Positions 17,601-25,829 of a DNA stretch of 41,341 bases are shown in pieces. Every line of letters starts with the position of its first letter. Position 1 is the stretch's first letter. Under the pieces are notes generated by a model. That model had not been told where the DNA came from. It searched no databases and saw nothing but the letters and a program-made list of their open reading frames with translations. The stretch lies in NCBI GenBank assembly GCA_002490665.1, contig DKUL01000014.1, positions 1-41,341 of the forward strand, in the 5' to 3' direction. The stretch is from Lachnospiraceae bacterium UBA7205 (GTDB lineage Bacteria > Bacillota > Clostridia > Lachnospirales > Lachnospiraceae). The translations under genes were made by a program, and so were the position numbers.

Positions 17601-20248
17601 TCTTCGCCCTCCAGCGTATTGCCAGCCGTGATTTCCGTCTCAGCCTTTGTAGTGCCCATCACTGTGTTTTTCAGAGTGACTGTTCGCCCTGAATTTGGTA
17701 TGGTGCACTTCTCCATCACGGTAATCTGCGCCAAATCACTGTTTCGGTAAAGCAGTATTTGACAGCCATCTTTTCCCATGCCAAGGTATATGTCTTCCAA
17801 CAGGCAGACCACAAGTTTTCCTGTCTGTTGTGCCTCCACCCCTGTTATCTGCGCACTGACGCTTGTATCGGAAGCTGCGCCGTAACACTCCCCATACCGG
17901 TAATAAGTATAGTCGCCATTTTCTTCCGCCAGCGCCGGAGCCAAAGCCAGATGCAGTCCTTCTGGTATCGTCCCAAGCGTTACCGGCACGGTCAGGGAAG
18001 GCGCTTTATCAGAATCAAGGTCATAAGTGACAGCATCCGCTCTGGCCGTGATCTGTCCTGCCAGCTCCTGCACATCAGGTTTTGGCGTAAGCTTCTGTCC
18101 TTTCAGCACCAGATAACCGTGCTCCCCATTCTCATTAACGTCAAACCGCACGTCAAATTCTTTTTCTGTCTGGAAGTCCTTAAATTCTTCCTGCTGCCCA
18201 TCATATACTGGCAGATACCACGAGTACAGGAATCCTTCATCTGTCCCCTGCTCTCCTACAGAGTATACATTATATCCCTTGCCGTCCTGTACTACCATTG
18301 GATGCCCAATATTAAAACGTTTTGGCATTTTTATCACGATATACTGGCATCCCGCGCACATGGTAACCTGTCTGAGCGTCTCCGGTATCTCCACGGTTAC
18401 AGTGCCCCCTGTAAGTTCTGTGACCTCTGTGTTTTCTGACGGCTCGCTTTCAGCGGACGGCTCCCTGATACGGATTCCTAATCTGTATGATGCGCCAAAA
18501 TCCAGTCCTGACAGAACCCATGTCCTATTAACACCAAGTGATGTCTCCTGTCCCCCCGCTGGTCCGGCTTCAGCCCACTCGCCATCCTCCTGCCTGACGT
18601 AAAAGTGCACTTCCACGCAATTTTCTGCCGTGCCGACATCTGTGTGTCCGGCTTTTGTAAACTGTGCAGACAGCGAGAATCCTCCATATGACGATTCTGT
18701 CTGCCATTTTACCTGATAATCGCCGACCTGTTGTTCATAGCTACCTTCCATGGATTTTGTATGGACGGTTTCCGCATGCAGCACCACTTCTTCGCCCTCA
18801 TGGTAATACCCAAAACGTACTTCCACAAAATACTCTGTATCCGGTTCCAATCCTTTCAGTTCTATGTATCTTTTTTCTGACGCGTCCGCTGACATGCCAC
18901 TCATGGATTTCCATTCCGTATCCCCTGTTTTCCGATAGTATATTTGGGGTAAAATACCCCCGATGGAATCCGTCTCCATACCAACCGTTATTTTACTGAT
19001 ACCCTGCGTGATATCAAAGGTAATTCCCGATAGCTGTACCACTGAAATCTTATAACTGCCTTTGACATGACTGCCCTCGCTGTCATCCATTGTGCCTGCC
19101 TTGATATAGCGTGTCTGTCCCTCTTTTGCATAAAAAGTCATGTTTGTGCCATTATCATCATCTCCCCAGTACTCTCCTGATATCTGACGATACAGAAAAA
19201 AATACGGCTTCCATTCCATATTTGCATCCGCCTGCGGCTCACTCGAGCGAATTTCATAAAAACCGCTCTTTGGCGCCTGAAATATCAGCCACTGCGCATC
19301 ATTGTCATTAACATTCTTTATTTCATATGTATTTCCAACAGAAATATCCATTGCCGCACGTACTGTCCTTGCATATACGGGAAAATCCTGTGGTAAATCA
19401 CTATTTTGTAATTTTACAAACAGGTATATATTCTCGCCTTTGGACATATTGCGCTCCAGCCTGAACCCATAGCTATAATCAAATGCCAGCAGCGGGTCTT
19501 TCACCTCGATGTCCTCCAGCCGATCCGGAATATCCGTCAAACTGACTTTATCCGAATACATAAAGCAAAATGCCGGACTTAGATTGTCATCCTCATTGTA
19601 CTCCCATCCGAACCGATAAATACCATCCTCAGGCGCAGTAAACTGAATCCACTGCCCTTTATCCCTTGTGACACCTTCAACCATTACGGTGGAATTGTTC
19701 TCAAGTATGAGCGTCGTGCCGGTATCAGCGGCACGCTCGTCCGTCTGCATTGTTTTCTCCTGTGTTTCAAGCTGTTCTGACTGCTCTGTTTCTGTCTGTT
19801 CCGTTTCTGTCTGTTCCGTTTCTACATCCGACATTTCCACAGACTCTGACATTTCTGCCGATTCCGTCTCCTGTTCTGTTCCTGTGGCTGTCTCTGATTC
19901 TGCCGTTCCTGATGTGGCACCATCCTGTGTTCCCACTGTTTCAGTAGTTGTTTCGCTTTCCATACTGCCTTGCGTCTCCACTGCAGTGATTGTTTCACTT
20001 TCCGTGCCGTCCTGTGTCTCCGCTGTATGTGGCACTATCGTGGCTGTTTCCGAAATCTGCGGCTGTTCTTCTGGTAAATGCCCTGTCTGTTCTTCCAGCT
20101 CATCCTGCCAGTGTTCCTCCGCCTGTATCTTTTGCGTCTGCAATCCCGATGTCTCCATGGCAGACACTGGAACCGGCAGGCTCTGGAATACCATGCCCAT
20201 GCACAAAACTGCTGACCAGAAACGCTGTTTCCATTTCTTTTTTATCAT
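14651..20248 (-). CDS. Very large secreted repeat protein (Fn3-like and Ig-like modules)
   Basis: A protein of 1,865 residues that I do not recognise as a named gene. It has a signal peptide (KKKWKQRF, then a hydrophobic stretch ending in VPVSA, about residues 1-30). A Glu/Thr/Ser-rich low-complexity region with TETEQ repeats spans about 60-175. Two PPC-like beta domains follow (WIQFTAPEDGIYRFGWEY; WLIFQAPKSGFYEI). Fn3-like domains with LEPDTEYFVEV-type strands run to about 1,150. About eight Ig-like modules then extend to the C-terminus, with recurring features such as YNG-L-EG-DY--VY, GNY-G and YTI. No LPxTG, SLH or other anchor is visible, so it may be released or held by the repeats. It has its own promoter and terminator and shares a control region with a divergent XRE gene. 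Confidence 0.75.
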   Translation of the reverse strand: MIKKKWKQRFWSAVLCMGMVFQSLPVPVSAMETSGLQTQKIQAEEHWQDELEEQTGHLPEEQPQISETATIVPHTAETQDGTESETITAVETQGSMESETTTETVGTQDGATSGTAESETATGTEQETESAEMSESVEMSDVETEQTETEQTETEQSEQLETQEKTMQTDERAADTGTTLILENNSTVMVEGVTRDKGQWIQFTAPEDGIYRFGWEYNEDDNLSPAFCFMYSDKVSLTDIPDRLEDIEVKDPLLAFDYSYGFRLERNMSKGENIYLFVKLQNSDLPQDFPVYARTVRAAMDISVGNTYEIKNVNDNDAQWLIFQAPKSGFYEIRSSEPQADANMEWKPYFFLYRQISGEYWGDDDNGTNMTFYAKEGQTRYIKAGTMDDSEGSHVKGSYKISVVQLSGITFDITQGISKITVGMETDSIGGILPQIYYRKTGDTEWKSMSGMSADASEKRYIELKGLEPDTEYFVEVRFGYYHEGEEVVLHAETVHTKSMEGSYEQQVGDYQVKWQTESSYGGFSLSAQFTKAGHTDVGTAENCVEVHFYVRQEDGEWAEAGPAGGQETSLGVNRTWVLSGLDFGASYRLGIRIREPSAESEPSENTEVTELTGGTVTVEIPETLRQVTMCAGCQYIVIKMPKRFNIGHPMVVQDGKGYNVYSVGEQGTDEGFLYSWYLPVYDGQQEEFKDFQTEKEFDVRFDVNENGEHGYLVLKGQKLTPKPDVQELAGQITARADAVTYDLDSDKAPSLTVPVTLGTIPEGLHLALAPALAEENGDYTYYRYGECYGAASDTSVSAQITGVEAQQTGKLVVCLLEDIYLGMGKDGCQILLYRNSDLAQITVMEKCTIPNSGRTVTLKNTVMGTTKAETEITAGNTLEGEELRAYARYWTTSDKTDTGQYTEEIRLSSQNAYTGKLIFDALEGGTKYHYAVYLYREYGSEDEQYRVGVLEDNSYTFTTGSADNITLKELSVKERYAGGADIFVSMSEKIESINMLTFYYREKGQQEWIKYLKDARWEECCIIDAEGSALIQLNGLKAATEYEYYVSFFGKDFSEGVVTDKSSGRYKTFYTRTAEEVIREKAEIIPQSGYASLTLNGVIPDRTVAANITLYRCNNDDKEYCYFREVPFNTMEEGADHVYRKTIDIPKLTPETVYEYQITYTVNPYGKLGDMETGTFTTKKQGSDEPEFEMNPDDEKLAVVIPELIFNHEEQKAKPQITYNGRMLVEGRDYDVVYSDADYSAAGMHTLEIHFRGNYGGTITQSYTIRPFDIQQEDTSLVVVFPILYFSGTEQKAKPEITYNGWRLAEDADYTLAYTSEGDDYTSVGEHEAFISFRGNYAGEVEGKYDIKACRAENMDAALQVYIPSAYFNKKVQYPRPEVFFGKEKLIQGIDYHTEYPEKNEAGEADDHKSVGEHTLNITFMGNYQGSVTRTYTIYDRKKASSENTLDIKTLKFSLNKDDVKNAYFTGNAIEPKVEVKGLAVTEGIHYKTVYKNNYNAGKATVMIIGLGASSGTGQDEKPVTYIGTKTLSFTIKKPNIKKDVIPNEYKKEYSYKGSPVLLEDFVLTLNASSDVPYVLKKNMDYTVSYKRNNTKGTATATVKGTGNFTGSVQYAFSITPFGLDENEENIKNAVSGVEYSPKGAKLKTIAIGGVTLREGTDYKTKYTYADKKAKKAGTTVKIELTGKNACEGKVILENVPIVEASLLTCITVPSDLILDAARKDKGRAALKVTDYTGVKLKNDKDYILVWDPNESTAPAGSSLTLTIRAAEGSDYKGEKTVPYRIASKLTSLKKLKVKDTAVFDGRHPVTLTPEKIVYGNEEPFKDGEIIISAYKNNTRAGTAQVTIQGMGRFYGTKTLKFKITDGS
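19760..19835 (-). repeat. 15-bp tandem repeats coding for TETEQ
   Basis: Within the low-complexity stalk of the surface protein a 15-bp unit (CTGTTCCGTTTCTGT on the plus strand) is repeated with minor changes, coding TETEQ on the minus strand. Such arrays can change in copy number without losing frame. Confidence 0.6.
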
Positions 20249-20345
20249 CTTTTCTCCTTTCCGCTGTGGTGGACTGATAGATACTGTATTTTGCTATACA
20301 GTTCTATAGTAATTGTTTTTTAGTTATTATAGTATTGTAAGGATT

Positions 20346-20374
20346 ATTTTATCATTTTTTCTCTTCCTTTTCAA
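20346..20374 (-). promoter_or_regulatory. Promoter of the large surface-protein gene
   Basis: On the minus strand TTGAAA (20369-20374), 17 nt, then TAAAAT (20346-20351), leaving a leader of about 90 nt. The leader contains an inverted repeat ACTGTAT/ATACAGT at 20283-20302. Confidence 0.55.
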
Positions 20375-20410
20375 TGATTATAGTAATTATATTTTAAAGC
20401 TTATAGTAAT

Positions 20411-20439
20411 TTGCATGCATCATTTTTGCAAACTATAGT
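20411..20439 (+). promoter_or_regulatory. Promoter of the XRE regulator gene
   Basis: TTGCAT (20411-20416), 17 nt, then TATAGT (20434-20439). The flanking TATAGTAATT boxes suggest autoregulation. Confidence 0.55.
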
Positions 20440-20478
20440 TATACTAAAACCATTACTATTGCAAAGGCAGGAGCAAAG

Positions 20479-20832
20479 ATGAACATGGATGATGTACAAA
20501 TCGGGGAACAGATTCGATACTATCGAACCAGAGCAGGAATCAGCCAGGAAGCGCTTGCACTCATGGCGGAAGTCAACCCTGCCTATGTCGGTCAGATTGA
20601 ACGCGGGCTCAAAAGTCCTACCATCAATACCGTAAAGAAAATTGCAAATGCGCTGGGCATCAGCCTAGCCTCTCTGTTTTCACCCATTCCGGATTCTGCC
20701 GTGCAGGAATCTGAAATCAGAAAGCATGCGATGGAAAAAATAATGCTGTCGCTTGGCAGACTGAATGACAGCGAACTGGTTCTGTTCTCGCAGACCATAT
20801 CGGATATTGTGAATTTCAGGAAACTTCCTTAG
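20479..20832 (+). CDS. XRE-family HTH transcriptional regulator
   Basis: A 117-residue protein. Residues 8-66 form a Cro/C1 helix-turn-helix (IGEQIRYYRTRAGISQEALA; VNPAYVGQIERGLKSPTINTV), followed by a short helical C-terminal part that may serve dimerisation. The closest general type is the SinR/phage-repressor-like regulators of Firmicutes. It starts at an ATG behind GGAG and faces away from the giant surface-protein gene, with six shared TATAGTAATT boxes between them. I infer that it controls its own gene and the surface protein. It ends in a terminator shared with the convergent AAA gene. Confidence 0.85.
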   Translation: MNMDDVQIGEQIRYYRTRAGISQEALALMAEVNPAYVGQIERGLKSPTINTVKKIANALGISLASLFSPIPDSAVQESEIRKHAMEKIMLSLGRLNDSELVLFSQTISDIVNFRKLP

Positions 20833-20836
20833 CGCA

Positions 20837-20893
20837 AAATGGGCATCCATGGAAAGGTTATCTGTTAACAATCTTTCTATAGGATGCCCATTT
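20837..20893. terminator. Convergent terminator between XRE and AAA-ATPase-like genes
   Basis: AAATGGGCATCC (20837-20848) pairs perfectly with GGATGCCCATTT (20882-20893), with inner pairing of GGAAAG with CTTTC. A T-rich tail follows on the plus strand. Confidence 0.8.
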
Positions 20894-20899
20894 CATTTT

Positions 20900-22474
20900 T
20901 TATTTTTTCCACTGCTCTATCACGCAGCTGTGCGGTTTGTCCACATTATCTTTATTATAGTTTATTCCTACAAGCAGTATTGCCCCGGTATATTTTTCAA
21001 GCGCCTGTGTGTAGTTCCTGTCCTTAATCTGGCGTATCGCGGAGTCCGCGGTTTTATCGTATTTGAGCTCAACCACCAGCGCGGGCTTATCCGTGTGCGG
21101 CAGCGGCAGGAATACAATATCCGCAAAACCATTTCCTGTGGGAAGCTCGCGTATCAGTGTGTAATCCTTTCTTGCACTGTAATAGGCAAGCCCGATTGCG
21201 CAGCTCAATGAATTTTCATCATTGTACGTCAGTACGGATGCGACTTCCATATGTGCCCTGTCGAGCGCTTCCGCAACACTTTCCTGATGACCGTTTAAGG
21301 TATCGTTTAAAAGCTTTTCCGACGCCTTTAAGACATTCATGACCTCTTTCCAGCCGCCCACGCTCATCGCATTCTCAAATTCCTCTATGATTTCTTTGTT
21401 TGGAATAAATGCTTCCCTTTTTCCCATGTCATACGCGAGATAACCCAAATGGATTAACAGCGTAAGCACATCATCCTTCACTTCAAATGTACGCATATCA
21501 TTCCTGAAGCTGCGCGTGTTAACTCTCACACGTCCGCCGCCAAGCATATGCACAATGTCAGACCGAAGTCCGTCAAAGTCCATGTCCATATAGATTTTCA
21601 GCGCATCATAAACTTCCGTCGAGGTCCAGTAATTGGAAAATCTGTGGTTTAGCATCGCTTCCACTACAGACCTGGGATTATAAATATGCTGAAATTCCAT
21701 AAACATATATCCGTCATACCAGCTTCCTGCCTCTGCGAAATCCATGCCATACTGCCTACACAGTTCCTTTACTTCATCCTGTGTAAAACCTGTGTATTCC
21801 TCCAACGCCTTCTGGTCGGTCATGGAATATTCCCAAAACATATTGAGCGCGGAATGTTCCCCATACTTTTTTACAGGCAGAATCCCAGTCATGTATGCAA
21901 GCGCGACATACGGCTGGTCCTTTATCAAGTCCCTCAGGAAATTAAGATACACCCGCTGCATTTCCTCGGATTCCTGCCGCTCACGCATCACACAGTCCCA
22001 CTCGTCGATTAAAAAGACAAACTTCCTGCCTGTCTCGCTGTAAATCTGTTCCAGTGCTGCTGCAAGGATTGTCTCATCCTCCGCAAACAGTCCGCCATAT
22101 ACTTTGCGGATATCTGCAATGACTACATGTTCCAGGTATTCTGTCACTTCCTGTTTCCTCGCGCGAATCAGAAACTGCTGCATGTTGAGGTAAATCACGT
22201 CGTATTGATTCAGATGTTCCTCAAAACTGTCGTTTTTTTCTATTTTCCGCCCTCTGAATAATTCCCTTGAATCGCATCCGCAGCTGTAGTAAGCTGCAAG
22301 CATTTTAAGCGCCATGGACTTTCCGAAACGGCGCGGCCTGCTGACACAGATACATTTTTGCTGCGTATTCATCACCTTGTTCGCATATGCAATCAGTCCG
22401 GTCTTATCCACATAAATCTCAGAATGAACGGATTCCTTAAAGCCCTCATTATCCGGATTCAGATAAATTCCCAT
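20900..22474 (-). CDS. AAA-ATPase-like protein with C-terminal PD-(D/E)XK nuclease domain (DUF1703 type)
   Basis: A 524-residue protein. The N-terminal half is an AAA-ATPase_like domain with the start IYVDKTGLI, a P-loop-like SRPRRFGKS (45-53) and a Walker B-like FVFLIDEWD near residue 155. The C-terminal part is a PD-(D/E)XK nuclease fold with GFADIVF (D452) and VVELKYD (E469, K471). The family is abundant in gut anaerobes and has no established role; links to mobile DNA or genome conflict are speculation. The start follows GGGAGGTGG. It lies directly downstream of two other AAA/nuclease genes on the same strand, with only about 30 nt between, so it may be co-transcribed with them. A broken relative is at 5256-5677. 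Confidence 0.85.
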   Translation of the reverse strand: MGIYLNPDNEGFKESVHSEIYVDKTGLIAYANKVMNTQQKCICVSRPRRFGKSMALKMLAAYYSCGCDSRELFRGRKIEKNDSFEEHLNQYDVIYLNMQQFLIRARKQEVTEYLEHVVIADIRKVYGGLFAEDETILAAALEQIYSETGRKFVFLIDEWDCVMRERQESEEMQRVYLNFLRDLIKDQPYVALAYMTGILPVKKYGEHSALNMFWEYSMTDQKALEEYTGFTQDEVKELCRQYGMDFAEAGSWYDGYMFMEFQHIYNPRSVVEAMLNHRFSNYWTSTEVYDALKIYMDMDFDGLRSDIVHMLGGGRVRVNTRSFRNDMRTFEVKDDVLTLLIHLGYLAYDMGKREAFIPNKEIIEEFENAMSVGGWKEVMNVLKASEKLLNDTLNGHQESVAEALDRAHMEVASVLTYNDENSLSCAIGLAYYSARKDYTLIRELPTGNGFADIVFLPLPHTDKPALVVELKYDKTADSAIRQIKDRNYTQALEKYTGAILLVGINYNKDNVDKPHSCVIEQWKK

Positions 22475-22503
22475 AAAGCCACCTCCCTGCCCGATTTTCT
22501 CTC

Positions 22504-24096
22504 CTACACGACCGCCTCCACAATCGTCTTTCCGCCAATGCGGATTTCCTTCACTCCGGTCTCTTTTTTCCGGTTAAAATTAAAGCTGAGCAGATAGCCC
22601 TTATCCTCATGGTAATAGTCAAGATATTCCGTGAGCTGTTTTTCCCCTCTTTCATTATACTCGTTTCCACGCCAGATTTTCAGCTCTATGATAAACTGCT
22701 CCCCAAGGTAATCAACAATCACGTCCGTGCGCCTTGCATCCCTTGTCTGTGCTTCCAGGTAATAGTTTCCTGTTCCGTTTATAATCGGTTTTAGATAAAG
22801 AAGAAAAAATTTGCGTCCATACTTTTCAATAAAGATTTCATCCTCTTTACTGTAGATATCGTGAAAATACTCTACAAATTTTTTCAGGACCAAATCCATG
22901 TCAAGTCTGTTGTTTTTGATAAAAGCAATCCTGTCGCTGTCGCCCCTTAAGTATACATCGCTCTTGCCGGCTTCTTCTGTCATAAATAAATTTAACAGAT
23001 ACATTTCAAAGATACGGTTTGCAATCGCTACCTGTCCGTTTCTTTCCGTGAGAAAGCCAAACATCAGCCCCATACTGACAGCCTTTTCATCCGGGCTGAA
23101 CGGTATCTTTAAACCCTGATAAATGATGTTTTCCAGCATAGTGCGCAGCTCCTTATACAAGTCCAGCTGCCTTACCATACTTTCAAACAGCGGAGTGCTC
23201 ACTTTTAACATATTTTTTACAGTCTCCGTGACGCCGTTTTTAGACCATGCTTTCTCAGGGGTTTCAAAATTTTCATATCCTGTTAAATCCTCGTCAATAT
23301 ACTTACAGATAGTCGATACCAGAACCGGATACCCTGACGTATATGCGTAAATTTCCTCTGCAACAGTATGGATATCCATTCCGGTCTGGTTGTCTGCCTC
23401 ATACTCTTCCAGCATTTTTGCAATCTGCTCCGTTGAGAAATTCATATTTATCTTAAAATCAGCCGCAATGTTCCATGGACTGTTGTATTGATGCTCTGAC
23501 TCGGGGCGCAGTTTTAATTTCAGGTTTTTGATGCTGTAGACTCCTGCAAGGATTACCGAATGAAAAATCGGCATTTTATCCCGCTTTAAATAATACCCCC
23601 TCAGCTGCGCCAGGAAATCAACAAAAACCTGATTGTTTGAGGCACTGTCAACCTCGTCTATCATTAGCACCACAGGACGTGAACCCATCTCGCACATCCT
23701 GCTCAGATACTCAAACAATTCATCCATTCCGGCATCAGGCTTGTTATTCTTTAATTCTGTCAAAATGCTGCAAAATTTTTCCTTATCTTCAAATTCCATA
23801 CTCTTTATTGCAGTCAGAAGCTTATTGGCAAGTCCCTTTACAAATGAGGCATCATCTGCAAAAGTACTGGTAGACATCTGCTGAAAATCAAGCGACAGCA
23901 CAATATAGTCATTTTTTAAATACTCTTCAAGCGCGGCAAGCGTCGTCGTCTTCCCATACTGTCTGCCCCTGTTGATGACAAAATAGCTGCCATAGTCCAC
24001 ATAATCTTCCCGAATTTTTTTTAATCTGTCATCCAGTCTCACCATGTAGTGTCTTTGTGGATTACAGCAGCCCGTCACATTAAATCTTCGTTTCAT
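22504..24096 (-). CDS. AAA ATPase with C-terminal PD-(D/E)XK nuclease domain, tandem paralogue 2
   Basis: A 530-residue protein. It opens with MKRRFNVTGCCNPQRHYMV, then a P-loop in NRGRQYGKTTTL (about residues 42-53) and a Walker B VVLMIDEVDSAS. The last 85 residues form a nuclease-type domain with RRTDVIVDYLG, FIIELKIWRG and a later EKQLTEYLDYY, the D, E-x-K and Q of PD-(D/E)XK enzymes. The start is the ATG preceded by GGAGGTGGAC. It is a close paralogue of the gene at 24211; some tracts are nearly identical at DNA level while others differ widely. The function is unknown. Confidence 0.83.
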   Translation of the reverse strand: MKRRFNVTGCCNPQRHYMVRLDDRLKKIREDYVDYGSYFVINRGRQYGKTTTLAALEEYLKNDYIVLSLDFQQMSTSTFADDASFVKGLANKLLTAIKSMEFEDKEKFCSILTELKNNKPDAGMDELFEYLSRMCEMGSRPVVLMIDEVDSASNNQVFVDFLAQLRGYYLKRDKMPIFHSVILAGVYSIKNLKLKLRPESEHQYNSPWNIAADFKINMNFSTEQIAKMLEEYEADNQTGMDIHTVAEEIYAYTSGYPVLVSTICKYIDEDLTGYENFETPEKAWSKNGVTETVKNMLKVSTPLFESMVRQLDLYKELRTMLENIIYQGLKIPFSPDEKAVSMGLMFGFLTERNGQVAIANRIFEMYLLNLFMTEEAGKSDVYLRGDSDRIAFIKNNRLDMDLVLKKFVEYFHDIYSKEDEIFIEKYGRKFFLLYLKPIINGTGNYYLEAQTRDARRTDVIVDYLGEQFIIELKIWRGNEYNERGEKQLTEYLDYYHEDKGYLLSFNFNRKKETGVKEIRIGGKTIVEAVV

Positions 24097-24126
24097 GCCG
24101 TCCACCTCCGTTTTGTTTTTATATAT

Positions 24127-24155
24127 ACTATACAAGATTTTTTCTTTTTTCACAA
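24127..24155 (-). promoter_or_regulatory. Promoter of AAA paralogue 2, copy 2 of the shared cassette
   Basis: On the minus strand TTGTGA (24150-24155), 17 nt, then TATAGT (24127-24132), followed by the same ATATAAAA and GGAGGTGGACGGC leader as at sbcD. Upstream, AAAGCTCTCATTCC-like bases resemble one arm of the terminator hairpin found at the other copies, but the second arm is missing. Confidence 0.65.
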
Positions 24156-24210
24156 TATAAAAGCTCTCATTCCATCGCTGATACAGTCCAGGTTCTTCCA
24201 TTCAAAAATC

Positions 24211-25800
24211 CTACACGACCGCCTCCACAATCGTCTTTCCGCCAATGCGGATTTCCTTCACTCCGGTCTCTTTTTTCCGGTTAAAATTAAAGCTGAGCAG
24301 ATAGCCCTTATCCTCATGGTAATAGTCAAGATATTCCGTGAGCTGTTTTTCCCCTCTTTCATTGTACTCGTTTCCACGCCAGATTTTCAGCTCTATGATG
24401 AACTGCTCCCCAAGATAATCGACAATGATGTCCGTGCGCCTCTCGTCCCTTGTCTGTGCCTCGATATAATAGTTTCCTGTCCCGTTGATAATCGGTTTAA
24501 GGTATAGCAAGAAAAATCTTCGCCCGTTATCCTCTATAAACCTTTCGTCGTTCTGTCCGTAAATATCCTCAAAAGCCGTCACAAACCTGCGCATGACAGT
24601 ATCCATGTCAAGCCTTCCGTCATGAATAAAGTAACTTTTATCCCGCTTTGCTGACTGGATGATTGTGCTGGAAAGCTCTTCCTCCGAGTAAAAATAATCG
24701 TAAAGCCGCGTCTCAAAAATACGGTTTGCTATCTGCACTTTTCCGTTTCTTTCAGTGGCATAGCCAAACATGCATGCCAGGTTAATCTCCTTTGCATCCG
24801 GATTATACGTAAATTCTCTTCCCTGAAACAGGATTGCCTGGAACATCTTTTTCATCCCCGGATAGTCATCAAGATGACGGATCATGCTTTCAAACAACGG
24901 GGTGTTCTCGACCTGTATGCTCTTGACAGCCCGGGCGACTCCATGCTTCGACCATGGTTTTTTTTGACCGTCTGATGCATCATCCTCTAAGATATCCTCA
25001 TCAATATATTTGCATATGGCTGATACGAGAACCGGGTATCCCGATGTATATGCATATATTTCCTCTGCCACGGACTGTATGTCCATGCCGGTATGATAAT
25101 CATCCTCGTACTCCTGCAGCATGCCGGCAATCTGTGTCGCTGAAAAGCTCATGTCAATTTTAAAGGAAGCCGCGATATTCCACGGACTGTTGTACTGGTG
25201 CTCTGATTCAGGGCGCAATTTTAATTTCAGGTTTTTGATGCTGTAAACCCCGGCAAGGATTACCGAATGGAAAATCGGCATTTTATCCCGCTTTAAATAA
25301 TACCCCCTCAGCTGCGCCAGGAAATCAACAAAAACCTGATTGTTTGAGGCACTGTCAACCTCGTCTATCATAAGCACGACTGGCTGTGCGCTGTTTTTGC
25401 ACATCCTGCTGAAACCCACAAACAAATCCTTAAGGCTGTTGCTGTCTCTGTCCAGAATCTCTGTCAGTGGCTCTATCAATTCTTTCCTGTCTCCCAGTCC
25501 ATTCATTTCAAGCGCCTCGAGCATTACATTTGCAAATGCATGCGTAAATGTCGGGGTATCCGCAAAATCCTCCGTTCCCATCTGCTGAAAATCAAGCGAC
25601 AGAACAATATAATCGTCCTTTAAGTAATTCTCCAGCGCAGCGAGCGTCGTCGTCTTCCCATACTGCCTGCCCCTGTTAATGACGAAATAACAGCCATACT
25701 CAATATAATCATTCTTTATCTTTTTTAACCTGTCATCCAGTCTCACCATATAATGACACTGTGGGTTACAGGAACCTGTCACATTAAATCTGCGTTTCAT
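24211..25800 (-). CDS. AAA ATPase with C-terminal PD-(D/E)XK nuclease domain, tandem paralogue 1
   Basis: A 529-residue protein with the same build as its neighbour: MKRRFNVTG start, P-loop GRQYGKT (44-50), Walker B VVLMIDEVDSAS (D146, E147), and a C-terminal nuclease-type domain with RRTDIIVDYL (D457), IIELKIWRG (E470, K472) and EKQLTEYLDYY. The start follows GGAGGCGGAC. The region from about 60 to 135 and that from about 340 to 430 diverge from paralogue 2, while the Walker B surroundings and the C-terminus are almost identical. Its promoter belongs to the cassette shared with sbcD. Upstream lie a terminator and the 3' end of a lost surface-protein gene. Confidence 0.83.
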   Translation of the reverse strand: MKRRFNVTGSCNPQCHYMVRLDDRLKKIKNDYIEYGCYFVINRGRQYGKTTTLAALENYLKDDYIVLSLDFQQMGTEDFADTPTFTHAFANVMLEALEMNGLGDRKELIEPLTEILDRDSNSLKDLFVGFSRMCKNSAQPVVLMIDEVDSASNNQVFVDFLAQLRGYYLKRDKMPIFHSVILAGVYSIKNLKLKLRPESEHQYNSPWNIAASFKIDMSFSATQIAGMLQEYEDDYHTGMDIQSVAEEIYAYTSGYPVLVSAICKYIDEDILEDDASDGQKKPWSKHGVARAVKSIQVENTPLFESMIRHLDDYPGMKKMFQAILFQGREFTYNPDAKEINLACMFGYATERNGKVQIANRIFETRLYDYFYSEEELSSTIIQSAKRDKSYFIHDGRLDMDTVMRRFVTAFEDIYGQNDERFIEDNGRRFFLLYLKPIINGTGNYYIEAQTRDERRTDIIVDYLGEQFIIELKIWRGNEYNERGEKQLTEYLDYYHEDKGYLLSFNFNRKKETGVKEIRIGGKTIVEAVV

Positions 25801-25829
25801 AAAGTCCGCCTCCAGTTTTCTTTTATATA

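Larger units (their letters stand above)
20305..20460. promoter_or_regulatory. Array of six TATAGTAATT-type boxes between surface-protein and XRE genes
   Basis: Copies lie at 20305-20314, 20328-20337 (TATAGTATTG), 20379-20388, 20402-20411, 20434-20443 (TATAGTTATA) and, inverted, 20451-20460. One abuts the -35 and one overlaps the -10 of the XRE promoter; another adjoins the -35 of the divergent surface-protein promoter. This is the layout expected of operators for the XRE protein. Confidence 0.55.

Noticed and set aside
19760..19835. Repeated sequence considered as a CRISPR or microsatellite locus
   Set aside because: The repeats are in-frame 15-bp units inside a coding low-complexity stalk, without spacers.
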